From Strongylocentrotus pallidus (lineage: Eukaryota > Echinodermata > Echinoidea > Camarodonta > Strongylocentrotidae): DNA of 20,294 nt. The stretch is taken from contig JARBES010000113.1 in assembly GCA_030265145.1 (NCBI GenBank), positions 27,393,300 through 27,413,593 of the forward strand. The letters are read 5' to 3'. The position numbers and the translations under genes were made by a program. Below the pieces are notes generated by a model, which saw only the letters and a list, made by a program, of their open reading frames with translations, ran no database searches and had not been told where the DNA came from. Below are positions 10,601-17,634 of the stretch, piece after piece. The first letter of the stretch is position 1. Every line of letters begins with the position of its first letter.

Positions 10601-13600
10601 GAGTGTGGTCAATCATTTGGCTTATAATGACGCAAAAGTTCTTACGAATTAGTGTCCTTCAATTGTGTTATTATAATAAGAGCCCAAGCTTGAAGCTGTT
10701 GAGTGATCATGACAATAGAGTCTTCGTCTTATCGAGTCACTACACAAGTCCCGTCCAGTGGTCCACACAGGCTTTGGCACGGCAATTCATGGCTTCCAGG
10801 TCATCTTGGATGCATGGCTCTGGCAGGAGTGGGCAGACTATAGCAAATGTTCCATTGTCTGTTCCTGGCCGCATTCATATGCTGTTTGTACGTCTCCTAC
10901 ACCCCACCTTTGCATTAATACTATGCATCGTCCATAGCCAGTTCTTAGGCGATTCAGCCAGGAAGGCCGAGTCTCGCTGGAGCCGGATTCGAGGAATTCC
11001 TTCGGGCTGAGGGAGAGTTTATGTGTAGTGGTCTGGAGGTGGTTAGACCACAAAGTCATCCTTTGGTTGTGAGGGCTGATATTAAGGGGCTCTTCAGTGT
11101 GCAGAAGGCTGTGTCTGGATTTGAGCCGCTTGCCTACTGGCTGTTGTTCGAAGAGTGGGTGGAGTGGATTGTTTTCTTGTTTGTCCTTTTCTTTCTGGGA
11201 AAAGACCAACCTTCTGACGTGTGATGGGTTAATACCGCAGTGCAGGTAGATAACTTCTACTTTAGTTGGCCTGAGGAAACTAGTGATCGCTCTGCAAGAT
11301 GAATTTAGGGCTGGGTCTATCTCGGGTGCGTTGGACGACCTACTCCATACTGGTGATGTATACTCCACAGCAGAGAAGCAAACTGTAAGGGCTGTCGTCC
11401 GGAATGTTCTGGCATCAGTCCCCTAGTTGGAGTTGGCTAGCTTCTTGAGGATGCTATTGCGGGCTCCAACTTTTGCCTTTGTGTTGGCGATATGGTTCTT
11501 GTAGGCAAGGGAGCGATCCAGTGTGACGCCTAAATAGACTGGGTTGGGTGTGTGCTTCAGCCTTTTACCATACCAGCTGATCTTAGTTGATGGTTAGCAT
11601 CCCTGTTCTTGAGGTGGAATGCACTAATGTCTGATTTTTATCAGGGTTAGCTCTCAGGTGGTTGGTCGAGTAGTTTTGGATGAGTCCGGCGAGGGCATTA
11701 CTGAGGGACTCTTCCAACTTCACAAAAGACTGTTTCTGGGTGGCGATGCAGAGATCATCGGCGTAGAGGAAGCTCCTGGTGTTTGGGTGCATCGGTTGGT
11801 CTTGTACACGTTAAAGAGCAGCGGTGCAAGCAAACTTCCTTGTGGTAGGCCATTTTTATGTCTGCGCCAACTGCTGCGATTGCCGTTGAGGACCACAACA
11901 AAAAAAAAATCGCCGATTGAACAGCAACATCTGGATGAGTCCAGGCAGTCTCACATCCTTTGTCAGCTCAAAAATCTTCCTGGTGGAGATTCTGTGGTTC
12001 ACCGTGTCGTAGGCAGCAGAGAGATCAACGAAAGCAGCTCCAGTGTTTACCTTAGTGATTAGCTAATGCCCATCCTCAATGAACTGAGTGAGGTTTAGGA
12101 GTTGGCCAGTGCATGATTTTCCTGGCCTAAACCCTGCTTGCTCCGGAATGAGATGTTCATCCACGAATTGGGCGATGCGGTTGATGATAAGCCGCTCAAA
12201 CAGCTTATATGTATGGCAGAGTAGGGAGATAGGTATGTAGGTCTTTGGACTGGCTGCGTGTTTGACAGGCTTCAACATGGCAATAACTTTGGATTTCCTC
12301 CAGAGCTTTGGAATGTTGATATGGCCCAAACATTCATTGAGCATTTTGAGGATCCAGTTGAGGGCACCTGTTCTAAATTGTTTGATCTGCTCGCAGAGGA
12401 TTTCATCAAGTCCAGCAGCTTTGTTGTTTTTCATTGCTTTGATGGCAGCAAGCAGGTCGTTCATGGTGAACGGTTTAGTGAAGCCTGGGACATCTTGAGA
12501 GCTTGGAGCGTATGTGACCTTAGGGAGCCTGGCTCTTCTGCTGTGATGGTCAGGGTTTACCCGGCCATACACTAGGAGTAGGAGCTGGTGGGCAACTTGG
12601 TTTGCAGTGACTTGAGATCTTTGTTGGGCCTTTGTATATTCGTTGGGGGGGGGGGTGGCAGGTAGGTCCTGGATGTAGGAGTAAAATTCCTTAGCGAACG
12701 TTTCCCAGTTTGCCTTCCTCAGATTGAAACGACGTCGGAAGGGTACTGCTCGTGGAGTAATGACTGCATTAGCCCTATCGGTCAGTGCTGAGAATGAGAA
12801 ATTGGGTAGAGAACGACTTTCTCGCACTGGTTAGCGATCCTGGTAGATGTAAATATCAGGTCAGGGTTGTAGCCACGTCTCCACCTTGAGCTGTTGAAAG
12901 AGGCAGGAAGCTTAGTGTCATGAATGAGGGAAAGCTGGTTAGCATCTGCCCACGTCTCAACAAGTTTGCTATCTTCGTTCATTTCTCTTTATCCCCAGGT
13001 AGTGCTGTGGCTGTTGAAATCACCAATGACCACATTCATCCTGCCGTCAGTAGCTCTGCCGGGCAGGTCGAAAGGCTCAAGAGGTGGCTTGTACACTGAG
13101 CTTGTACTTGGGTGATTCCCATTAGGTCAATAGTCAATGTTATTGCTGTCTGATATGGAAGATTTGTCCACAGCAAGACCATTACGGAAAAAGATTGCAC
13201 TTCCGTATTGGTCATGTGGTCTCTCTGCGATGAGGGTCATTCTGTAGATACGAGGGAGAGCTCGTGTAGGCCCGCGATGAGTCTCCCGGAGGCAGAGAAT
13301 GTCACAGTTGGATTGTATGCATATGTCAGCCTACTGTTCTTATTTGGCGCCTGAAAGACCTTCAATGTTGGATGAGATGATACTCAGGGCCGGTCCTGCA
13401 TAAGGACCCATGAGTTCGACCCTGAGCCTCAGCAACAAATTGGTCATCATTGGCATTGGTAGCCATGGTGTTGGTTGTGGTAGTTACTAAAAGAACTTCG
13501 GTAGTGTGGTTGAAGAATTCGCAGATTTCAATCTGACAGGGACCACGACGTGAACGTTCCTTCAATGGAGTTATCTCTGGGATGGTTGTTGTAAGCGTTA

Positions 13601-16238
13601 GGGTCGGACGGACGTTTGTGTCGTGTTTGGTCTCGATTATGCCTATCATTGTCAAAATCAAGGAGGGGACTTGTGCAATGTAATACTGGAAGTAATCTTT
13701 GAAAGAATGTATCGTCTAATTGTATCCATTTAATCAGTCCATGGTGAATCAAGCTTAAATTTAAAAGCAAAATAACCAGAACAAAGTAAAGATTAGAAAG
13801 GGGGAGATAAGATGTTAGCTAGGTGATCTTCTTCATATGCACACATTCATGTGAAGTACACGATCAGCAACTAGTAATACAATTACCGTCCCTCGAACCC
13901 AAACCTGGAACTCATGACCCCAGTGCTAAAACGTCGCCATACTCTCACAGTTAAGGATCTACGCACCACAGATATTATTAATCTCCTCCAAACTCCAGAG
14001 TCATTACCAGGTACAGCGGGGAACGTTCTTTCAGCACCCTGGCACCCTCATTATTGAATGCACTTTCCCCTAGCTCAGAGATGCACCCTCAATCAATGGT
14101 TTTTAAGTTAAGCAGTCTGTAAAAAGAACGTGAATGTTTTCCTTCCTTACTGTACCCGAACTGCAATTGAAATTAAATTAGTAGTTGAGTATTATTTTAC
14201 CACCTTATACTTAAATCTTATTTTTTGTTTATTGTTTTCAATTACGTATTGTATTTAAAATATTCATGATTTGTCGTACTCTCTTAACTGATGTAATTAA
14301 TTAAACGTAACTATTTAAAATGTTAAGATAGAGATGGTAACATATTTCGCGCTATGTAATCGTGATATTATAATTACTATTATCATAAATAATGCTATTA
14401 TTATGATTAATTTTGATAGTATTATCATTATTTTGTATGATCATTATTATTATTATTATTGTTATTATTATTATTATTATTATTATTAAATCGCATATTT
14501 TATCAATGTAATATCATCCTTATTAAGTACCGTTGGTTGATGTACGAAATAATAATATATGGAACTGAGTGTTTGTGGTCTATTGGATAAGTCTCTGAAC
14601 CACAAGGTACGGGGTTCGAATCCTTGCCGTTCAGCACTAACGTCTTTTGTCATGGCATTAGAGTACATTTGCTACATTTCGACCCAGCTGGAGGAAATTG
14701 GTAGAATTAAATTCCTTGAATGCAGCGAACGCTACGGTTGCCGTAGCTAAAGTCGGGGTATTACATATTTGAAAGTACATACAATTGTACATTATATTAT
14801 AATAATGATAATATGATAATGATAATAATAATAAAATTGGTATTACTTTTTAATTATTATCAGTATTATTGTTTGTAATTAATATTTTCATTGTTATAAT
14901 CAATATAATTGTCATTATTATTTCTAAAATGTTGTTATCATGATCATCATCATCGTCATCACCTTCCTTTTGATTTGATTTGATTTGATTTTCCACATGT
15001 CATCACTCATAATGTTTAACATGTATGGTCACATAAAGTCACTCATTGAAAACAGGATCTTTTTAAGCACAGCTTCAGGTGACGTCCTCATAACAAATAA
15101 TAATGTAAACGATGCACAGTGGAAAGCGGAAATTCTAGAACATGTCAAATCTGTACACACCAAAAACCTAAATACAAGATTAGAGGGCGTACCTTCAATG
15201 GAAAATGCCGATATCGCTATCATTAAAATCTGACCAGCCCTTTCGGTTTGCTCATAATGAAGCAACATGTGTTCAAATGGTTCATATGTTTTGTATATAT
15301 TGCTTGACCTTAGTATTGGTATCAAATGCAAGATAAGCTGCCATTGAATATAGTAATATATTTCTTCTTCTTTTCATCATTAAAATCACACAAAGGTTGA
15401 TCTCGGCGAGGATACTTTGGTAACTGGTGTTATCACACAGGGGCGGGCAGCAGCAAACAAATGGGTAACATCATTCCAAATCTCCTACTCGAGGGACGCT
15501 ACAAATTGGATCTTTGCTCTGGAAGAGCAGTGTGGAGTACGCGCAGTGAGTTTTATTTTCGCGCTTCCAGAAAATGCGTATTTCAGCTTACTTTGTATTA
15601 ATGGTCTTTTTTATACTTATATACTTATATATTTGTAAAGTTTCTTTGATTTGTTTGCATGAAATTATTTCCCCATATCTACATAATCATTCAAAAGGAT
15701 AATTGTCTGAGTATGCGAAATTGAAGGATTTTTAAAATTATTGAACAAATATACAAAGTTCCATTAAAATCAATTATTATGTGCCTCGGCGATAAAGTCT
15801 CTGTGCCATATTGCACTTCTCATGCAAGAATTATACCAAGTGATTCGAGGCAAGACATTAATTAACATTTGCCATCTGCCATTCCCCACCAAAGTGTAAA
15901 TCGGTACCTAGAAGTTTCCGGGGGTTATATGAAATGCAGGGCCGTTGGGAGTAGCAGCAGTGATACTGATGAGGCTTTTCTTGGTTAGTACACAAATATA
16001 GATTATTATTATTATTATTGTTATTATCATTACTATTCTTACAATTATTATTATTAACAAATAAACATTCTCTATTGCTTTTGTTCTCATTCAGGTATAT
16101 GCGGGAAACTTTGATTCTAACACATATGTGACCACACTGTTTTCAGATCCACTAACAGCACGGTACGTCGCGTTTCATCCTGTAACATCACATAATGCAT
16201 GGCGTATGAGATTCGAAGTACTTGGTATGAACAATTGA
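1569..16238 (+). CDS. Eight-exon EGF-SRCR-F5/8C-F5/8C secreted or surface protein gene (possibly partial)
   Basis: Joining 1569-1673, 2886-3044, 4408-4584, 6709-7034, 8327-8483, 9953-10179, 15396-15545 and 16095-16224 gives 477 stop-free codons. Visible order: EGF (residues 1-35), SRCR (36-147), F5/8 type C domain 1 (148-308), F5/8 type C domain 2 (309-477). All introns start GT and end AG. Domain borders are all phase 1, as in genes built by exon shuffling, and the introns inside the discoidin domains are phase 0. These families are extracellular: discoidin domains bind phospholipid or glycans, and SRCR domains bind proteins or microbial ligands. A role in adhesion or recognition is therefore inferred; the exact ligand is unknown. 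No membrane segment is visible. More exons may lie 5' of the window, and the 3' end is uncertain. I cannot name an orthologue. Confidence 0.82.
1720..2300 (+). pseudogene. Array of four decayed EGF exon copies
   Basis: The exon-1 core (AACCCTTGT...CATGG...ACTTG.GAGGAGA) recurs four times. Copy starts are near 1731, 1895, 2046 and 2188, against 1580 in the intact exon, a spacing of about 140-165 bp. The copy at about 1892-1982 reads [10 protein letters not shown], then a stop at 1921-1923, then a recognisable tail ending K-S-C-E-D with donor GTAAGA at 1983. The copy at 2046-2142 keeps donor GTAAGTGA at 2143. The first copy (about 1731-1800) has small indels. The last (about 2185-2300) retains E-S-D-T-G-F-T-C-L but has lost its final cysteine. 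Spacers are purine- and G-rich with no pyrimidine tract, so splicing in is unlikely. I infer tandem duplication of an exon with its flanks, followed by decay. Confidence 0.72.
2301..2885. other. Intron 1, distal part
   Basis: AT-rich sequence between the last decayed EGF copy and the SRCR exon. I recognise no repeat or exon in it. Confidence 0.6.
2886..3044 (+). CDS. Exon 2: SRCR domain, first half
   Basis: The 159-nt exon, phase 1 at both ends, follows acceptor TATAG (2881-2885) and ends at donor GTAAGA (3045). The protein carries the family start ([15 protein letters not shown], matching the usual R-L-V-G-G-x-x-x-x-E-G-R-V) and the end of the first half ([10 protein letters not shown], matching V-V-C-R-Q-L-G-F-E-G). 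The usual W-G-T-V-C-D-D segment is replaced by Y-V-L-V-H-Q-D, so the second family cysteine is missing. With the EGF exon upstream the junction codon is GAT (Asp). It pairs with 4408-4584 to form one domain; the intron between them sits at the F-E-G position often seen in SRCR genes. Confidence 0.83.
3216..3232. repeat. (TA)n microsatellite
   Basis: Uninterrupted alternating TA run of 17 nt. Confidence 0.9.
3430..3545 (+). mobile_element. Possible Penelope-like element remnant (fossil)
   Basis: The string CTGAAGAAGGC...AGCCGAAAGCTCG, shortly before a CCTAGACCATTTTTGCACGCC segment, resembles a motif I associate with the ends of Penelope-like retroelements, some of which carry hammerhead ribozymes. 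No coding part is seen here. Short and only suggestive. Confidence 0.35.
4408..4584 (+). CDS. Exon 3: SRCR domain, second half
   Basis: The 177-nt exon, phase 1 at both ends, follows an AAG acceptor (4405-4407) and ends before GTGAGT (4585). The join with exon 2 restores [14 protein letters not shown], very close to the SRCR consensus. Later landmarks are [13 protein letters not shown] (family: V-x-C-x-G-x-E-x-x-L-x-x-C) and the end S-I-V-C-C. The seventh family cysteine (usually H-N-C-G-H) is absent, replaced by I-I-N-E. Two N-glycosylation sequons (N-A-T and N-I-T) overlap the C-x-N-x-T-N-x-T-x-C stretch. The open frame continues upstream to 4242, but that part is intron-like and has no SRCR similarity. 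Confidence 0.88.
5490..5810. repeat. CpG-rich patch, probable dispersed repeat or regulatory element
   Basis: Dense CpG (ACGCACGCGTACGTG, ATCGCGCGTC, GCGCGCGTTTTC, GTGCGCGCGAGC) stands out sharply from the AT-rich intron. It holds a short inverted repeat GTGTGCGCG (5536-5544) / CGCGCACAC (5623-5631). The long open frame at 5518-5778 has no recognisable protein and looks incidental. Confidence 0.45.
5989..6095. repeat. Direct repeat, copy 1
   Basis: Begins GGCCTTGGAACTC, continues with AACGAATTTGCAT and TGACGTCAGCA, and ends GATATGTTGTAGC. It is matched by 6493-6625. Confidence 0.7.
6296..6387 (+). repeat. tRNA-derived SINE head
   Basis: It has A-box-like TGGTTAAAGCACTCG (from 6311) and B-box-like GTTTGATTCCCGG (6355-6367), the usual spacing of a tRNA-type internal promoter. 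It does not fold as an intact tRNA because of extra bases before the B box, so I call a SINE remnant and not a tRNA gene. Confidence 0.5.
6493..6625. repeat. Direct repeat, copy 2
   Basis: Matches copy 1 (5989-6095) at its start (GGCCTTGGAACTC, ACGAATTTGCAT) and end (TTGATATGTTGTAGC), with a longer middle. The palindrome TGACGTCA of copy 1 is TGATGTCA here, the C-to-T change expected from CpG decay. Confidence 0.7.
6709..7034 (+). CDS. Exon 4: F5/8 type C (discoidin) domain 1, N-terminal part
   Basis: The 326-nt exon starts in phase 1 after TTTTCAACAG (acceptor at 6707-6708) and ends in phase 0 before GTAATT (7035). Joining to the SRCR exon gives C-C-P-V-N-P-C-D. Family landmarks: [11 protein letters not shown] opening, I-P-D-like A-L-P-D-S-A-F-S, a surface loop S-S-C-H-S, A-R-L-N near the first strand, then D-P-W-M-Q-V-H-F (usual W-x-Q-V-D-L), V-T-A-I-T-T-Q-G-R and W-M-T-S-Y. 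The exon is richer in GC and CpG than the surrounding intron. It covers in one exon what domain 2 splits between two. It has three cysteines, two more than the canonical single N-terminal one. Confidence 0.9.
7109..7512. mobile_element. Short non-autonomous pogo/Tigger-like DNA element
   Basis: The left end CAGTGTGACCTCGTTATAAC and right end AAGGTCCCACTG (reverse complement CAGTGGGACCTT) form imperfect inverted termini. Both are flanked by TA (7107-7108 and 7513-7514), the target duplication of the Tc1/mariner/pogo superfamily. An inner GGGACTGTGGACAATTTGTC segment (from about 7342) resembles sequence inside such elements. There is no transposase, and the element is interrupted by a LINE tail. 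Confidence 0.55.
7225..7335 (+). mobile_element. Non-LTR retrotransposon 3' tail with (AAAT)n end
   Basis: The segment TTCATTCAGGGCCCCATGGAAGACCA...GGTGAATGGGCTACCCTGTC runs into (AAAT)n at 7314-7335. A GGGCTACCCTG box just before an AAAT repeat is typical of several invertebrate non-LTR 3' ends. Its position inside 7109-7512 suggests it landed in the DNA element. Confidence 0.5.
8327..8483 (+). CDS. Exon 5: F5/8 type C domain 1, C-terminal part
   Basis: The 157-nt exon follows TTTTACAG (ends 8326), starts in phase 0 and ends in phase 1 before GTAAGTG (8484). It reads [15 protein letters not shown], then R-S-F-R-I-H-P-K-T and L-R-M-E-L-H-G, which is the standard end of a discoidin domain (F-x-G-N-x-D, then R-Y-I-R-I-x-P, then L-R-x-E-L-x-G-C). 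The closing cysteine is replaced by Tyr (H-G-Y). The exon join to 7034 gives S-V-K|I-F-P-G-N. A short linker (G-P-L-T-D-A-I) leads to the next exon, where the junction codon is GCG (Ala). Confidence 0.92.
8484..9952. other. Intron between the two discoidin domains
   Basis: AT-rich 1469-nt intron. It holds the candidate alternative last exon (9023-9093), AATAAA at 9206-9211, a TGACGTCA palindrome at 9254-9261 and a short GTT repeat near 9768. I see nothing else. Confidence 0.65.
9023..9093 (+). CDS. Candidate alternative last exon after discoidin domain 1
   Basis: A strong-looking acceptor (CCCTCTTTCATTTTCAG, ending 9022) is followed by an open stretch that is in phase with exon 5. It would add [12 protein letters not shown] and about 11 more residues before TAG at 9091-9093. 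A canonical AATAAA lies at 9206-9211. If used, it would give a shorter isoform with one discoidin domain. The peptide has no family match, no donor follows it, and acceptor-like sequences are common, so this stays a hypothesis. Confidence 0.2.
9953..10179 (+). CDS. Exon 6: F5/8 type C domain 2, N-terminal part
   Basis: The 227-nt exon follows a good pyrimidine tract ending TTGCAG (9952), starts in phase 1 and ends in phase 0 before GTAATTT (10180). It opens [11 protein letters not shown] (family N-terminal cysteine), then [19 protein letters not shown] (family I-x-D-x-x-I-T-A-S-S), then A-R-L-N-like G-R-L-N, W-V-S-G-G-A-W and K-W-V-M. It stops exactly where the V-D-L-G strand begins, and exon 7 supplies that strand. 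Domain 1 has no intron at the matching place. Confidence 0.9.
10180..10640. other. Proximal part of the intron in discoidin domain 2
   Basis: AT-rich, no exon recognised. The part beyond about 10560 may already belong to the 3' untranslated region of the antisense LINE, whose exact end I cannot fix. Confidence 0.5.
10740..11368 (-). pseudogene. LINE ORF2 C-terminal region, broken
   Basis: Read on the - strand: [10 protein letters not shown], then [15 protein letters not shown], then [11 protein letters not shown], then, one frame over, C-P-L-L-P-E-P-C and D-L-E-A-M-N-C-R-A. The R-x-x-W-x-x-L-N-R-x-R-T-G and C-x-C-G-x-x-Q-T-x-x-H-x-x-x-x-C-P pattern is the zinc-knuckle-like end found in Jockey-type ORF2 proteins. 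The first cysteine of the usual C-x-C-G is Tyr here. Confidence 0.82.
11580..12827 (-). pseudogene. LINE reverse transcriptase domain, broken
   Basis: The - strand frame at 12827-12063 reads [10 protein letters not shown], then K-V-I-A-M-L-K-P and [12 protein letters not shown] (usual R-P-I-S-L-L-x-x-x-x-K-x-x-E), then [12 protein letters not shown]. After a stop near 12063 come motif [14 protein letters not shown] (about 11994-12041), and motif [16 protein letters not shown] (11804-11848). A frameshift near 11800 then puts motif C, Y-A-D-D-L (catalytic, 11751-11765), in another frame, with a stop after about 11583. The catalytic aspartates are still visible, so decay is moderate. Confidence 0.88.
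12830..13400 (-). pseudogene. LINE AP-endonuclease domain, broken
   Basis: Read on the - strand: N-I-E-G-L-S-G-A-K near 13370, [10 protein letters not shown] near 13277-13306 (the catalytic Glu motif, usual Q-E-T), [12 protein letters not shown] (about 12995-13029, the Asp/Asn catalytic motif), and [10 protein letters not shown] (about 12860). These are the landmarks of the APE nuclease that nicks the target in LINE insertion. Two stops lie near 13335-13345, another directly after T-T-W-G, and the frame shifts just before 12830 where the link to the reverse transcriptase begins. Confidence 0.83.
13990..14190 (+). mobile_element. Decayed CR1/L2-type LINE 3' end
   Basis: A + strand frame reads [16 protein letters not shown] then S-E-M-H-P-Q-S. 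It matches the usual C-terminal end of such LINE proteins (D-R-A-F-S-x-A-A-P-x-L-W-N-x-L-P, then a serine-rich turn and F-K). The upstream part is too decayed to follow. It is a different element from the Jockey-type LINE next to it and in the opposite orientation. Confidence 0.55.
14441..14488. repeat. (ATT)n microsatellite
   Basis: Long interrupted run of ATT units, with related ATA/ATT-rich sequence on both sides. Confidence 0.9.
14560..14765 (+). mobile_element. tRNA-derived SINE
   Basis: A-box-like TGGTCTATTGG (14576-14586) and a perfect B box GGTTCGAATCC (14613-14623) form a tRNA-like head. A body follows with TACATTTGCTACATTTCGACCCAGC and ATTCCTTGAATGC...GCCGTAGCTAAAGTCGGGGTA, then an ATA/AATAAT-rich tail. 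It is in the same orientation as the gene. The body pattern resembles a widespread marine-invertebrate SINE type. Confidence 0.75.
14971..14992. repeat. (TTTGA)n microsatellite
   Basis: Four tandem TGATT units with a TTT end. Confidence 0.9.
15396..15545 (+). CDS. Exon 7: F5/8 type C domain 2, middle part
   Basis: The 150-nt exon, phase 0 at both ends, lies between an AAAG acceptor (ends 15395) and donor GTGAGT (15546). It reads [17 protein letters not shown], then [12 protein letters not shown] and N-W, an almost textbook discoidin core (V-D-L-G-x-x-x-x-V-T-G-V-x-T-Q-G-R, W-V-T-x-Y-x-x-x-Y-S-x-D-G-x-x-W). The sequence after the donor keeps the frame open to a TAA beyond 15630, but has no family similarity. 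The 5.2-kb intron before it holds the large antisense LINE. Confidence 0.92.
15546..16094. other. Last resolved intron
   Basis: AT-rich, with an ATT microsatellite at about 15999-16060 shortly before the acceptor. Nothing else is recognised. Confidence 0.75.
16095..16224 (+). CDS. Exon 8: F5/8 type C domain 2, C-terminal part; possibly terminal
   Basis: After acceptor TCATTCAG (ends 16094) the exon reads [14 protein letters not shown], then [10 protein letters not shown] and M-R-F-E-V-L-G, matching the discoidin end. The usual closing G-C is not reached. Two readings are possible. (a) A donor at 16225 (TTG|GTATGA) gives a 130-nt exon ending in phase 1 like exon 5, with more exons downstream. 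(b) It is the last exon, ending M-N-N and TGA at 16236-16238, with a variant poly(A) signal ATTAAA at 16255-16260, very close to the stop. I see no convincing downstream exon, so both remain open. Confidence 0.88.
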
Positions 16239-17402
16239 ACCATGATTATTTATCATTAAATTGATTTGTTGTTTTATTTAATCGATTAGTATTATTTATT
16301 TATTTACTCATGTATTTATTTACCTATTAATCAATCTGTATATAGTTGATAAATTCATTTATTTATTGAAATATTTATTGTGCTATAACATCTAAATTAA
16401 AGATACTATGTCCCGTATGCAGGCCAAAAAAAGGAAAGGTTAAATTCCAACGGCATTTGAAATATAATACTAATTTAGAACTTCTCTAAAAAAAAGGGGG
16501 CTTGAAAATGTCTTTAATTTGGAAAATAACGACTATTAGTTGTCGAATCGACTTAAGAGCTATAGAGCCAGTAAGGAATGGTCTGATTTTCAGACCATTG
16601 TACCGAATGGTCGTACGTTTTATGCTGCGCAAAGATTCAGTCAGTTTAACTTTGGCCATTACAAACAGAAGTGGGATATTGATGTAGACAAATGCTCGTG
16701 TACCTTTTACAGCTCATTGTATGTACATGTATGATATTACCAAAGAAGAAAAAAGCCAGTCAGTCACTCAATAGTGTCTGACAGTGAGGTCTAGCAAGTA
16801 AACGGGTTTCCTTGCATAATTTGAATATTAGGACACTGCTAACGTTTGAATTTCACAGATAGAACATACATGACATATTCATAATTCCTGCAAAGTTCTA
16901 CAGAATTTGATGTTGCCTGCAAAAGGGACATAGTATCTTAAATAGGTGAGTCGATGGAAATTATAAATGATTAAAGTATAGCGCTATAGTTTTGTTGTCA
17001 GACGATTACAGGCGACAGCAAGATCTTTAAAGACATAAAATCTACTTGTTTTGTTAACGGACACCTTGAACCCATGTGTGTACCAGGTATTTACCCGATA
17101 ATAGTTGTATTTGATAACCGAGAGTAGACTCCACTTTTACGATGGAGCGACAGTTGAGTCTTAAATGATCAACAATATACGGTGAACTTCAATAAACCCT
17201 ACTCGTATGGAAAGCTCATCATCACAAATTTCCCTCACCCGAACGCTCTTCGGGAAACGAAGTCAAGCTCGAGCAATTTCCCGATGGGACATCAAGTTTC
17301 GCTGCTTGCGATATCGAGACTCGTACACACGATAACTAGTAATTTCACTTCACCTACCATCCCAGTATTGCTTCCTGAGTGAGCTGCCAAAGGGATTACT
17401 CA

Positions 17403-17430
17403 ACCAAGTACCAAGTACCAAGTACCAAGT
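17403..17430. repeat. Tandem heptamer (ACCAAGT)4
   Basis: Four perfect contiguous copies of ACCAAGT. Confidence 0.95.
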
Positions 17431-17634
17431 ATGGTGTAAGCGAATTAAGACGCACTGCACACGGATGCTATAATGTGTATGTCGTTTAATCCTCCATGAT
17501 GAATTGTCTGATTTGGAATGAGTATTGTGCTTGCATGTAAAGCAGGGGAACTCTCCAATCAGAAATCTTGGATTCCTGATGCCACGAAGGAGAGCTGATT
17601 CATGCAGAGAAACCTAGAGGTACATGCATTTAAA

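Larger units (their letters stand above)
10640..13700 (-). mobile_element. Jockey-type LINE, antisense, inactive
   Basis: Read on the - strand from about 13700 to 10640, the order is: a possible ORF1 end or leader; AP endonuclease (about 13390-12830); reverse transcriptase (about 12830-11580); and a C-terminal region ending [15 protein letters not shown] (10838-10882) and C-P-L-L-P-E-P-C, stop at 10740-10742. This layout, with an APE-type nuclease and a Cys-rich end, is that of Jockey-superfamily LINEs; I am not sure of the clade. It lies inside the intron of discoidin domain 2, opposite to the gene. The reading frame has several stops and frameshifts (at least six), so it is dead. The ends are approximate and I could not find a target duplication. 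Confidence 0.85.
13700..15395. other. Distal part of the intron in discoidin domain 2
   Basis: Holds a LINE 3' fragment (about 13990-14190), ATT-rich microsatellites (14340-14490 and 14800-14940), a SINE (14560-14765) and (TTTGA)n at 14971-14992. A frame at 14985-15233 has no family match and no fitting splice signals. Confidence 0.6.

Noticed and set aside
11658-12575. + strand open frames over the LINE
   Set aside because: Antisense shadows of the reverse-transcriptase frame.
14572-14640. Functional tRNA gene
   Set aside because: The perfect B box sits in a SINE with a long conserved body; no acceptor stem closes the cloverleaf.
14985-15233. Open frame with fairly protein-like composition in the large intron
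   Set aside because: No family match, exon 6 joins exon 7 in phase without it, and the possible acceptor near 15078 is in the wrong phase.
16502-16734. Overlapping open frames after the last exon
   Set aside because: No domain recognised in either frame, no splice signals, and low-complexity flanks.
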